The notes under the pieces: model-generated
Databases searched by the model: none
What the model saw: only the letters and a program-made list of their open reading frames with translations
What the model was told of the DNA's origin: nothing
Origin: Erodium maritimum
Taxonomy: Eukaryota > Streptophyta > Magnoliopsida > Geraniales > Geraniaceae
Assembly: GCA_963921825.1 (NCBI GenBank)
Contig: OY997589.1
Span: forward strand, 45,332,638 to 45,396,637
Reading direction: 5' to 3'
Length of the DNA: 64,000 nucleotides
In this document: positions 22,166 through 34,100 of the stretch, piece after piece
Numbering within the stretch: position 1 is the first letter of the stretch
Layout of the letters: each line of letters begins with the position of its first letter
Program-made: the position numbers and the translations under genes

Positions 22166-23672
22166 AACAATATCAGACGGCTCGACTCAACTACCGTCTT
22201 CACCGGAGCCACAAGACTACATGCCGGAGCAACCAGATCGTCCAGATGATCAGGTTAACACACCTTAAGGAGGCAGCTATCAAACAATATTGAACACACC
22301 TTTCAACCCAACTATCGGTGGTTGGGACCCTACTAGTTTCACTGGATTCATGCAACAACATTGGAACCCAGGTACATTCCAACAACATTATTTTTCATTT
22401 TATTAATTCATTTTTTATTATTTATGTTGCTAAATGCATTTTATTAATTCATTTTTTTATTTATGTCGTTAAATGCATTTTATTAATTTAATTTTTTTTA
22501 TCTATGTTTAATGCATTTCATTAGGTCATTTTTTATTATTTACATTGTTAAATGCATTTCATTAATTAATTTATTTTTTTATTTATTTATTTATGTTGTT
22601 AAATGCATTTCAACCTAGGTACATTCCAACCACCATCCAATCATGGTACATTCCAATCACCACCTTTTAACCCCCATCTTTCAACACCGCTATCAACTAT
22701 TACAACTACCCCAAGGCTAGTCAATACCACCAATAAAATGTCGACGACAATAACGACACTCGGACACCGTCTCAATCCTCCACTATTGGCCTTTCACAAC
22801 GAAAGAAGCCGACATCAGATAGAAGAACCAAATGGATCTCTGAGGTGGACACGCTCTTGATACATATCTGGCTACACACAACCAAAGACCTCATTAAGGG
22901 AAACTCCCAAGATGGTAGTTCCATCGAAGGCACAATTGCCAAACTATTCTTGAAAGAAGGGCGTTTTGAGTAAAAGAGTTTAGCTTGAAAGTCATAAAGA
23001 GTCATTGAAACAGACAGGAGGCTCGAGTGCGGAGGTACATCACCATTTATAGAAACCCAAAGGCTTATGATCGAAGTGGATGGACCAACGAAATATACAA
23101 AACGGAGGCCAAAAGACTGTACACGACCATAACAAAGGGCACCGACCCGAAGCATTTAAAACTCGACCATTGGGTAACCCTTTTGGCAGACGAATGCACG
23201 GAGGGGGTTGTACGACGACGATTGGATGAGGTTGGGGCTTACAGCTTAATCCCACCCACTTGTCCACTGCCGATGATGAACATGTAACAAATCTCGGTGG
23301 TGAGTGCCAACCGGGTATGGTATCCTCCGATCCTCCAAATGGAGGAAGTACCCCATGTGCCTACCCCCTATGTAAAAGAGTGCCCGTTGGGAAAAAAGTC
23401 CACAAAGAGGAAGGGGAAGGGTATACAACAACAACTATCGGGCATTACCCAAATGGACAAAACGAAGTGTGAGAAGGCAGACAAATTGCTGATGCTAAAC
23501 GCCAAAATCGACAAATACTACACTGAATACAGAGAATTGCAGAGCATGGACGTGTCAGGCTTCACCAAGGAGAGAAATCCAATCACGCAAAAATGTTGCC
23601 TTTATTGTACGTATAATATGAGAAGATCAAGACACATATTGACAAGCTCCAATAAAATTGTACTACTTTCAT
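22166..23672 (+). pseudogene. Harbinger Myb/trihelix-like protein gene, copy 3
   Basis: The first exon aligns with copy 1 (PSSPEPQDYMPEQPDRPDD against its SPEQQEYVPDD) but its ATG position reads ATC. The main exon begins near 22620. SQRKKPTSDRRTKWISEVD and LLIHIWLHTTKDLIKGNSQ parallel the DNA-binding start of copy 1, and KKSTKRKGKGIQQQ parallels its basic signal and tail. Many stops and frameshifts are present, more than in copy 1. Confidence 0.65.
22395..22612. repeat. AT-rich minisatellite in intron of Harbinger 3
   Basis: About four imperfect copies of a roughly 55-60 base unit built on TATGTTGTTAAATGCATTT and TTAATTCATTTTTTATT stand in the intron position between the two exons. Confidence 0.7.
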
Positions 23673-23929
23673 AAATTAATCAATGTAATATTTGGTATTT
23701 AGTTAATGTAATATTTTTATGGGATAATTCCACATCAGTACCCTAAAACTTTCATTTTTCATTTAGAGTACCCTAAATGTGTTTTGTGCCGCCTCAGTAT
23801 CCTAACTCTTCATTTATTCCAGTTTAGTACCCGTGGTTAACTTTCCATCTGATTTTCCATCCAAAACAAGTCAAATGACCATAATACCCTTCATTACCTT
23901 TTAAATTTTCAAAATATGTCATTATAATA

Positions 23930-24250
23930 ATTTAAATTTTATTAATAATTTTAAAAATATATAAAATTCATATTTGAATTTAAAAAATGTATAAAAAATT
24001 TATTTTAATTTTAAAAATATATAAAATTCAGATTTGATTTAAAAAATATATAAAAGTTATATTTTAATTTTAAAAATATATAAATTCGTATTTTTTATTT
24101 TAAAAAAGAATATTTTATTATATAATTGTTTTATATTCTTTAAAATATATATAAATCAGATTTTATTTTTAAAAAAAATATATAAATATCAAATTTTATT
24201 TTAAAAAATATATATAATTCAGAATTTGTTTTAAAAAATTGTTTTATTTT
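23930..24250. repeat. AT-rich minisatellite inside the MULE-type element
   Basis: Five or six imperfect copies of a unit of about 55-60 bases built on TTTTAAAAATATATAAAATTC. It is non-coding. Confidence 0.7.
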
Positions 24251-24339
24251 AAAAAAAAATAGATTTTTCTATTTTGTAATTCACTTATTACTTTTGAAAA
24301 TTTTATTGATTTAAGTATTTTCAATATATAATAAAAAAA

Positions 24340-24920
24340 TCAACTCAACCTCCTTCCTTCGTCCAATTTCATGCGCTGAACAATATCAAGGAGCATAAGT
24401 TCTACAGATCTACAGGTTCACATATTCTTGCTATTAGAAATGCTTCTAATTTACAAATGTTTAACATCAAAAACAAAAATCTCTAACCCAAATCATACTC
24501 AACACTACTTTCCAGTGTTCCTTAATCTGCTCTGAACCCAAACCCTCCAAACCAAGACTCGTCCTCTTTAATTAGGTCGGCGGCAGAAGGTGTTGTTGGT
24601 TTGCGTATGAGAGCTCGCCATGGCTGGAATTCGTGATGGCGGTGAGGAGCCGTGGAGATCAGCCGCGAGAAAATCTGAAAGGGGGCTTCTTCATCTTGTC
24701 TGAACCCTCATCACCAACGTCCATAATCGTGACCTCATGGCCAGAACCTAGAAGCTCTTGGCGGAATAAAACCTAATCACAGCTACAGGTAAATGAGTGG
24801 TGGACGAGAGGGAGTGAGGGGGTGGGAGATGAGGGAGAGAGTGAGATAGATGTAGTAGGGAGAGAGGATGAACTGAAATGTAATGAAAGGGGAAGAATGA
24901 AATTAGGGCTTTAAAGTTCT
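24340..24920. other. Putative captured gene fragment in the MULE-type element
   Basis: The base composition shifts from extreme AT to mixed, with a GCCATGGCTGGAATTCGTG start-like context near 24620 and GA-rich leader-like sequence near 24790-24870. No open frame longer than 60 codons or known domain was recognised, so the source gene is unknown. Confidence 0.35.
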
Positions 24921-25314
24921 TAAGGGTAATTTGGGCAATTTTTTAAAAGATAAGGTCATGTGCTAGGCACATGACAACTTTCCATCCAAAAATGGATGAA
25001 AAGTTAACGGCGGGTATTAAACTGGAATAAATGAAGAGTTAAGGTACTGAGATGGCACAAAAAACAGTTAGGGTACTCTAAATGAAAAATGAAAGTTTTA
25101 GGGTACTGATATGGAATTATCCCTATTTTTATTAATCACAAGTTCAAGTTTAATTTATGCTAGTTATTTTTTTTTCATTAATTACCTTTATCAATTTTAT
25201 TTAGTATTTATTGTTTTAAATTAGAGTTTAATAAATTCAGCAAAATATAAATTCAGTGTCCTATCAACATCGACTCAACATCCCTACAACTCATGAGTCC
25301 CATACATGAGTCTC

Positions 25315-26945
25315 TGATGAGTGGGGATGACTGTGCGTCAAAACCCTCTTTTTACGTGCATCAGTACACGGTTATCAAGCAATATATAAAACAGTTAAAT
25401 ACCGGTCGAACCCATAGGGAGTAGAGGTGTCACTAGTATTTTGCTAAAACCTGGGGACGTGGGTTGTCACTTCCACATCCCCGAAAGAGAAAATAAAGAG
25501 TAGAAAAGTAAATGGTTGTTTTAGTTTAGAAAGATATAACATATGTACACGCTACCACCTAAGACACATAACTTTTGATTCACACAGCGAGTCGGTCACG
25601 GGTTTAAGTTAACATGACTTCCAATCAGCGCATGGGTTGTTAACAATGATGAAATTATATAATGCTTTCCTTATGGTGTCAGAAGACTTAAGTTTCTATA
25701 TATGCGGTATCACGAAATCAACCGCATACTAGTCATGGGGAGAAGGAACAAGACTATTGCTCGGACCAATATGCGAACCACCAATCATCGGAAAGCAATA
25801 AAATAGGGTGTAGTTCTATGATCTTAATCGAAGCTCGATCAATCCTTGAACGAGAGGTAACGACAACGGATGCATGTCACTCTCGCTGCCAACTACCACA
25901 AGTAGAGATAGCTACACCACTCGGCGAATCGACTCAGCTACGCCTAGTTCACTTCCTTATTCTAGAATGCCATCAATAACGAGGATCACCGAAAATCAGA
26001 TAGAACTAAATAGAGTATCGAATCACGATACTCTAGTACTACACAAGCATGAGAGGAATCTAAATATACTATCGAATCTACTTAGCTATGCATAGTTCAA
26101 TCAACCCGACGACCGAATAAACCGATCATCAAGGAGAACTAAATAGAGCAATGAATCACGAAGCTCTGGTAATACACAAGCGTAAGTAAACCCTAAATCA
26201 ATAAACGAATCTACTTAGCTACGCCTAGTTCACTTCTCGAAAACTGAACACCACCGATCGAGATGGTTTATGTAATCAAGTCGAACTACATAGAACATCG
26301 ATTCAACGATATTCTGGTAATACAAAAACGTAAGCAAATTTTATAAACGTGCAATCTCGACTCACACTAAATCGATTCATGGATCGCTCCAAACATCGAT
26401 CTACATAGCGCACACAACAATTAAGGAAAATCCTCAAATAGTTCGGTTGACTTGAAACACACAAGAGCATCGAGAAAACACAACCTAGCATATTCCTATC
26501 TCGTCTATAGGAAACCGAGACATAAATATGTCGAAAATCCTAGATGAGTTCACTAAAAGGCTAAAGTTTGCATTTTTAAGAACTCTAGCCTAGAACTTGA
26601 TATACACCTGAGAGACGAAATAGCTAGCACATGAAATCGGGTTCAAAAACATGATAAATCGAACACAAAATACGAAAAACATGCATAAACATCGAGTAGC
26701 TTAAATATAGATGAATACCCATACAAGCAATAAGATGCTAATTAAGCTCAAAAACCAAAATCATGCCAAAAACGCCACTAAAATCAAATTAACCATAAAC
26801 CTATGCATCAATTTAAAGGAAATCAACATTTACACAACACTCATGACCAAAGATTGGAATCCAAGGTATGGAATCCAAATCCTACTCAAGCATACCAAAA
26901 AAACTGAGCTTTACAACAAAATAGAGAAGAGTAGAGATTAGAACC
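25315..26945 (-). mobile_element. Non-coding LTR-type remnant (LARD/TR-GAG-like)
   Basis: Near 25380-25445 the sequence ATACCGGTCGAACCCATAGG, followed by GAGTAGAGGTG, matches the style of the blocks at 1440-1500 and 10610-10690, which mark the end of similar remnants. The rest is AT-rich, with CGATTCATGG and ACTTAGCTACGCCTAGTTCA repeated near 25940, 26090 and 26215. No gag or pol is seen. Ends are not secure, and it is old and broken. Confidence 0.4.
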
Positions 26946-27844
26946 GGGATTGGGTTGAGAAACCCAATAAAAAACTCCTTGAGAGGCCACTACGTAGGGG
27001 ACTGGTCCTTTGGTTTAAGGAGTATCCTAAGACGATCCATATAGAACTCACCTACTCAAAGCTTGCGAGCTTCTACTACTATTGTGGTCGGCTCGGCCAT
27101 GTCTTGAAGGAATGTAGGTGGGTGGTCAAAGGCTCCCCGAGGTTTGACTCCTCCTTGCTGGAGTATCAGAGGGAGAAGCAGGTCAAAGCCTATGCAACGG
27201 ATTGGGGGAGAGTGACCGTTCGTCTGCTCCATCGGGCTTTGACCCGAAAGGCCCATTGGCTCTGAATAAGGCCCCTCGAACCTCCAAGCCTTCTGGTCTA
27301 GGGCCTCAGGGTCCTACCAGAGTTGCCCCTTCTCAGTCCCTAGTTATCTCAAGACTGATGCCCCCTCCACCACCCTCTAGACAGATAAGTGGGGGACATT
27401 ATGAGGGCTCGGGAGCAAAGGTTGTCGGGCTTCCTGGTCCTGCTGGAGTTGGAGAGAGTACTAGAGTGCTCAAGAGATCAGCAGTTGGAGCTCCTCGGGG
27501 GGATCAGGTCAGGGCGGGAAAACCGCCCCGCCAAGAAGAATGAGAGGACAAATGAGCATCGAAGACTGGCCAAGGAGGGGTCCCAAGACGATTCTTTGCC
27601 TCCCACCATCACCATTACTGTTGAGGTCCCTCGGGATCCCCGGTACCCCTTCCCCCTCTTAGTATTATGTCTTTTCCCATGCGACATCAAAATACCGCTT
27701 GTGATGGTTATGGTACTACAAGGATCAGAGAACCATTGTTCATCCAATCTATCCTTTTCATCGTGGTTGGGGAGTCTGTTCCTCGACGTACAATAATGTA
27801 ATTGACTTTTGATTAATAATATTGCAACTTTCGCAAAAAAAAAC
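26946..27844 (+). pseudogene. LINE ORF1 fragment with CCHC knuckle joined to a LINE 3' end
   Basis: The plus strand encodes LERPLRRGLVLWFKEYPKT, IHIELTYSKLASFYYYCGRLGHVLKEC and FDSSLLEYQREKQVKA, the DUF4283 to zf-CCHC_4 region of plant L1 ORF1 proteins, which coat element RNA. (Segments are quoted in pieces; the knuckle YYCGRLGHVLKEC is at about 27074-27113.) The first knuckle Cys appears replaced. Endonuclease and RT do not follow. Instead the sequence reaches TTGCAACTTTCGCAAAAAAAA at about 27821-27844, the same 3' end signature seen at the end of LINE C. Confidence 0.7.
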
Positions 27845-27912
27845 AAAGAGGAGAAGGGCTGGAGGTATGCCATTTGATCAGCGGCGGCGAACAATGCGCC
27901 ATATGGCGCTTG

Positions 27913-29600
27913 TGTTAGTCTTAGTGCCCGTAGTTCAATCCTAAATGTCCAAATGTATATATCATCGTTAGCAATAAAATTAAAGCGGCTTTATATTACA
28001 TATGTGTTGGAGTAATATATCGATGTGTGCTCTGATCTATGCCCACCATGCGAATAGAACCATAGATCAAGATAGATCACACTCGATGGGTCCCTAGTCA
28101 ACAAAGCTTCACTAGAAGCGACTAGTATGAAAGATGGCTCTTTATAGCTTACGTTCTGTTAGTCATTGGAATGGGATTCCGGAGTCTGATCATAGATATC
28201 ATGTGGGACATGATATTGGACGACCCGCCCTGAATATGTGCCATAGATTAAGTCATGAACATATTCAGTGTTGTAGCTTGTCATGTATCCTTAGACCAAG
28301 GAGTCTTTGTGATCGCTATGTAGTCAACAACTGAGTTTGACCTGAGCCTAACGTTGTCCGTAACAGGGCTTCCATAACATCCAAGATTGGCTTGGGGACG
28401 GGCTACATGAGTGACACGAAAGACGGCTAAGAGATTTATCCCTCATACTAAGGTATGGGAAAGATATCGGTTCTCGGCCACTTGATCGAGAGTGACTGGA
28501 AGAATAGCATGGCCATGCACATGATACTGGGTATCATATCTTCAGTCATCTCACATATCAAGGAACGGTGATTGAGAATAATAAGGATGACGGCTCTATG
28601 CCTTATCTCAATCAGGATATCGGAGATAAAAGGATAATGACATGGACGACGGAAAGGTTAGAATCGACAGGGTCGATTCGTTATGCAGTGTCAGGCAATA
28701 CTAAAGTCTCGTTAGTTGCCACTTAAATACGATCAAGTAAAATGGGATTTTACGTTGATCTATTGACATGCATAAACCTAAGGGTCACACCGGAGGATGA
28801 AACTCATTCACACATTTATGGAGAATGGCCAAAAGGGAGTTGTCTCAGGACATGACCAAAACTGGGTTTTGGGTCATGTGCCCGTAAGTGAATAGGACTT
28901 TACGGATCGAGACAAGGCTTGGAGTCTTGGGATTGATCGCATCGGATAATGTTGGACATTTCCGGTATGGAAGGCATGGAGGCGATGAGCGAATCACGGG
29001 ACCTCGTTGGAAATGGCCACGGGCCATGTTCCAAGAGGCCCATGAAAGGCCCATGCAACCAAGGCCCATGGAACTAATTAATCAAGTCTTGATTAATTAG
29101 TACTAAGTAAGCAAGACAAAGATTAAGGTGTTGGTGATTCACCACCTAACCCAATCTTGTCTTGCCATACTTTGTCCTATTTACACCTTACTTGACACCA
29201 TACTTTTCCCATGCCTTTAGTTGGACAAGTATGGGTTTTGTTATGTTTAAGTCATCTTTTTTCAACATAACAAACACAAGACAAGAATAGGAAACACATT
29301 TTCTCTCCCTCTTCCATGGCCATTTCGGGTTTGGCTAGTTTCCACCTCCATGTTTGTGTTCTTGAGTCCTCAAAGAGAAGAACTACGTGGCTTTGATTCC
29401 CATGTGGATACGTAGGCGTCTTGGAGACTCAAGCCAATCATTCGTTAACCGGTGTTCTTGTTTTGGTAAGAACTAGTGCTGAATTTTTCTCTTGTGAATT
29501 CATTCTTTGTTAGTTGTTTCATGGTTTTAATCGTCTCTTGGTTTTCATTGATTTTCCGCTGCGAGTTGGTTCATCTCCAACCCTACCTCGAGACCCAACA
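27913..29600 (+). repeat. 5' LTR of copia element 1
   Basis: It opens TGTTAGTCTTAGTGCC and closes CTCGAGACCCAACA. Small open frames of 66, 70 and (antisense) 94 codons recur in every copy of this LTR. They are most simply explained by shared ancestry. Confidence 0.93.
29073..29101. repeat. Perfect 14-bp palindrome in the copia LTR
   Basis: ACTAATTAATCAAG, one base, then CTTGATTAATTAGT. It is followed by a second small hairpin GGTGATTCACC near 29133-29143. Both are kept in all copies of this LTR that cover the position. Confidence 0.9.
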
Positions 29601-29601
29601 G

Positions 29602-29613
29602 TGGTATCAGAGC
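29602..29613 (+). promoter_or_regulatory. Primer binding site of copia element 1
   Basis: TGGTATCAGAGC one base after the 5' LTR is the standard match to the 3' end of plant initiator tRNA-Met used by copia elements to prime minus-strand DNA. Confidence 0.9.
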
Positions 29614-31154
29614 AGTGCTACCTTCGGGATTCACAAGACGGTGTTCAAAGTTTCGGTTTTGCTTGAAAGTTTCGTTTTTGGCATGTTGTTTTGCTAAATT
29701 GTTTGATAACATGTTTTAAATTATTGTTTATGGATTTAATACATATAAAATGAATTTTTGAAAATTACTTCAAATCTGGAAATTTTGAAAAAGATTTGAT
29801 TTTTCGGGTCTCGGGAGCAGGACTCTCGGGGAGCCGAAACCGGGACCGAACGGGGCTCCGTTGGACGGAGCTAGGCTAAGCATGACCATTGGATGGTTGA
29901 TATGCCAATGCTAAACCGTTTTTTTAGTTATGACGAGTTTGGAACCGTCATGACGAACTCGAAGATCAAATGTTCAAAAGTTTCATTTTTGAACGGTTTC
30001 GATAAACCGAGCATCAAAATTTTTCGAAACTTGGCTATTGATTAAAACCGGAAAATCACATGATGTTTGATAACATGCTTGTTTGATAACACGATGTGTG
30101 ATGTGATGTTGGCATGGTGTACATAATATCCCCGAGCTCGATTTAATTATTTATCGCTTTTCACGGCCTGCGAGCCGTTTGAGTTAGCGTGTAATTATTT
30201 TTTCAAGGTGTGGTCGTCGAACCACTTGTTTGTAATATTTATTTATTCCTGACCTGCGAGTCGTGTATTAAATTGTAATATTTTACTCAAGACGAAGAAA
30301 GGGCGAAAAGGTCATTTGGTGGCTTTTCGGGTGTTGGCATCGGCTTGGAGTCGGTGGAGCTCAAGAAGCTAGTGGGAGTTAGTTTAGGGGGCTATTATGT
30401 GCACATTTATCGCTTTATGCTTGGTTTAGTTTATGCATGATTAATTCTATGTGTTTTAGAATTGCATGCTTAACTTTATTTACCGAGCATATCACCTCAC
30501 ATGTAAAGATAAAATTGGAATTTTAATACTTGTGTGTGAACCCTTAGAACCGTCATTGCATTGGATGTAGTTGAAGGGTTCAAAGGAAGAATTACATTGG
30601 ATGTAATTTGAGGCATCATTGCATTTGGATTTAGTTGATGTGCTCATCGCATCTAGGATGTGCCAAAGTTTTGAACACAACTGGACAAGTAAAAGCGGTC
30701 ATGTCCGATACCTCCCAATCATCAACACCTTACTACCTCCCCGTCCTATAGGTGTCGTGCGCATTAGCGGAGCATCCATGGGGAAGCGGGGTAGTAGGTT
30801 TGGACGACATATGTGGGTGTCGTGCGCATTAGCGGAGCACCTACATAGTGACGAGCCATAGTTGAAAATTGGTGGACCCGACTACGATTCTCGGCCTGAG
30901 GTCAAGCTAGGGTAACAGATAGGGTAAGTCGTGTACATAAGTACATACCCTAGCCAAGAGTCACATTGGATGTGATTGGATGGAGTCCTACCTACATAGC
31001 TCGATTAAGTGGTGAGCATTAGTTTAGCTTAATCGAGTGAATCAAGGATCTTGGTTTCAGATTCTAAAGGTTTAGAATCGATTGTTGGTGTTTAAGCTTG
31101 ATCTTCATAAAATTTATTCAGTTTACTGATTGAATTTTATCTGTTGTAGATCAA
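29614..31154 (+). other. Long leader of copia element 1
   Basis: A 1.5-kb untranslated leader without domains. It holds a 65-base-period direct repeat (GTGTCGTGCGCATTAGCGG at about 30752 and 30817) and a cluster of CATTGGATGTA repeats near 30550-30660. Confidence 0.6.
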
Positions 31155-34100
31155 ATGGCAAATTCAGCGAACATTAATAGTTTGTCATTAAAAACCATTC
31201 TTGACAGGGTCAAGCTAAATGGGACAAACTATTTGGACTGGTACAGAATTTTGAGGATAGTCCTCAAGTCTGAACGCAAAGAATATGTCCATGACAAGGC
31301 TGTCTCTAAGACCATATCAGAGTTACATGAAGTGTCATTAATTGCTGAGAAGAATATATCAGGGATCTGGGATCCAAGGATATTCTGATGGTCAACAAGG
31401 GAATTGGAAGTGGCAAGGGCGGGGCCCATGCGCACTTGGAAGGAAAGATGAGACACATGAGAATGTCTGCTTCTACTGCCAACAGCCTGGTCATTGGAAC
31501 CGGGATTACAGGAAGTTCACGGCTGATCTGAAGAAGGGCAGTGGGACTGCGCCTTCATCAAATAGCGTGGATGGTCTGAAGAAGGGCAGTAGGACTGCGC
31601 TTTCATCAGGAAACCTGGATGATCCAAGGAAGGGCGGTGGGACCGTGCCTTCATCCGGTATTAACTCTATAGAGCTACATCTCTCTACTTCCAAAGATTC
31701 ATGGGTATTAGATACCAGGACCGAATCTCACACATGCACTTATATATGGTGGCTAAAAGTAGGAGAGGTCTGGAAAGCACGAAGTGGACCTCAGAGTTGT
31801 GACAACTGCTGTAGGATCCATAAGTCTTGCTTTGCCAAGAGGCCTTGTCTTAGTATTGTATAATGTATATTGCATACCTACTTTTAGTAGGAATATTATA
31901 TCTGTATCCGTGTTTGACAAGGAAGGATATAATGTTAATATTGGAAATGGAGTTTTCAATGTTCTATGCAATGATATGTTTTATACCAGTACTGACTTAG
32001 TTGGAGGATTGTACATATTAGGTATGGGTAACAATGCCTCAAGTTCTATATATTCCGTTAATACCAAGAGGTCTAAATCCAACAATTTAAACCTAACTCT
32101 GTTACAGAACTGTCATTTAGGTCGCATAAACAAGAAGCACCTATCAGCACTTCACAAGTGCGAACTTTCAGGTTCATTCGAGTTCCATTCGATCGATAGG
32201 TGCAAGGTTTGTTTGATGGGCAAAATGACTAAAGTTCCCTTTTATAGATCGCGATGAAAGGGCGGGTGAATTATTGGGGATGATACACTAGAATATGTGT
32301 AGACCAATAAGTTCACTTGCCAGGAGGGGTTTTAGCTACTTTACCACATTTACTGATGATTACAGTAAATATGGTTATGTCTATTCGGTGAGACATAAGT
32401 CTGAAGCTTTTGATAAATTCAAAGAGTTTAAGACAAAAGTAGAAAACCAGCTCGACAAAGGTATTAAGGCACTTCGATTGGATTGAGGTGGAAAATACTT
32501 GACCACAGAGTTATTAGATCATCTAAAAGAGAATGGGATCCTTTTGGAATGGACTCCTCCTGGGACACTGTAGTTGAAAGGTGTAGCCAAACGGAGAAAT
32601 CGGACATTGTTAGACAATGGTCTGTTCCATGATTAGTTGGACTGATCTCCCAATCTCTTTCAGGTGTTATGCTCTAGAGACGACCGCATTCATAGTGAAT
32701 CGGGCTTCGACGAAGGGTGTGGAAGGGACATCATTTTAAAATGGTAAGGGATGATGCCCGCTTTGTCCTTCCTAAAGATTTGTGGTTGCGAGGCTTATGT
32801 GAAACATTTGGTGTCGACTAAGCTCGAACCAAGATCTGAGATATGCACCTTCGTGTGGTGTCCCAAAGAAACAAGGGGATACTATTTCTACAATCCCAGT
32901 GAGAACATGGTGTTCGTCGCTTGGGGTGGGGTCTTTATGGAAAAGAAGTTTTGTTTCCGAAGACGTCATTGGAAGGACTGTGCATCTCGAAGAAATTCAG
33001 GATGGTACAGATCTGTCTAAACCAATTGGCAACCCAGTAGAAAGGAGCCAGAGATTGTCGTAGAGTGAGAACCAATTCCTGTTACAATTCCGGAAGGTCC
33101 AAGGCAATTTGAAAGGGTCAATCTTCCACCTCCAAGATATGGTATCCGGAGGTGACAATGAAGTCATGGTGGATCATGATGATCCAGCCACCTTTCAAGA
33201 AGTCGTGGATGGGCTCGACTCCGAGTTATGGCTGGGAGCCATGAGGGAGGAAATGCAATCCATGTCGGACAACCGAGTCTGGGAACCGGTTGATCCCATC
33301 AATGGTGTGAGGACTATCGGATGCAAATGGATCTTCAAGGTGAAGATGGACATGGACGGCAACCCTCTGACCTATAAAGCTCAACTGGTGGCGAAAGGCA
33401 GATCCAATGGATTGACTATAAGGAAACCTTCTCCCTAGTGGCTATGGTCAAAATCGATCCAAGTTCTTCTTGACATAACTGCGTATCATAATTACGAGAT
33501 ATGGCAAGTGGATGTCAAAACCGTTTTCATAAATGGAAATGTGACTGAGTACGTTTGTATGTCTCGACCCAAAGGTTTTGACGATCCGAAGAATAAGGGA
33601 AAGATTTATAAGTTGTTGAAATCCATTTATGGATTGAAACGAACTTCTCGGAGTTGGATCCTTCGTTTTGATGAAGCTGTAATTGGATTTGGCTTAATCA
33701 AGAACGAGGGTGAATCTTGCGTTTATAAGAAGGCTAGTGGGAGCAAGATTACCTTTCTGGTTCTCATTGAAAACGATATCTCAACCTTGCACGAGACTAA
33801 AGCTTGGTTGAGGAAGTGTTTTTCAATAAAGGACTTAGGCGATGCTTCTTATATCTTAAGGATTAAGATATGTAGAGATCGCACCAAGAGGGTCTTGGAT
33901 TTAAGTAAGGGAACCTATGTGAATAAGGCATTGAGTAGGTTCTTAATGCTCGATTCAAAGAAAGGACTCTTACCCACTAGTCATGGCATTCATCTCAGCA
34001 AGACTCAGTGTCCTAAGACACCTGAGGAGCTGAAAAGGATGATGAGAATCCTATGCGCCTGGGGGCAAGATCGATCATATATGCCATGACATGTATGAGA

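Larger units (their letters stand above)
23721..25123. mobile_element. MULE-type element with long inverted ends, Pack-MULE candidate
   Basis: Both ends (GGGATAATTCCACATCAGT and its counterpart) pair over roughly 165 bases. The flanking 9-mers TATTTTTAT (23712-23720 and 25124-25132) are identical, the signature of Mutator-type insertion. No transposase is present. The left interior is an AT minisatellite. The right interior (about 24340-24920) is much richer in GC and resembles a plant gene's 5' region, as if captured. Confidence 0.8.
21744..25314 (+). mobile_element. PIF/Harbinger element 3, Myb-like gene only
   Basis: The left end GAGTATATGG directly follows the TTA that closes element 1. 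GATTCGCGACTCAC-type subterminal repeats come next, then a perfect hairpin (21986-22012), TATA box (22073-22080), first exon, AT-rich repeats and the decayed Myb-like gene. The right end follows the tail of the 36.6-kb copy as far as CATGAGTCTC at about 25314 and then stops, so it is truncated there by the neighbouring remnant. The larger MULE element (23721-25123) is nested in it. Confidence 0.7.

Noticed and set aside
27202-27796. Overlapping plus and minus frames of 113-138 codons after the LINE ORF1 knuckle
   Set aside because: Proline- and glycine-rich low-complexity frames in the tail of a decayed LINE, open on both strands, without domains.
28134-28334. 66-codon frame (MALYSLRSVSHWNG...) recurring at 34898, 39905, 43761, 52072 and 61410
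   Set aside because: It lies inside the copia LTR and recurs because the LTR recurs. No domain, and no sign of protein-level selection that can be seen by eye.
29600-29615. Possible tRNA-Met gene fragment
   Set aside because: Only the 12-base primer match TGGTATCAGAGC is present, in the place expected for a copia primer binding site.
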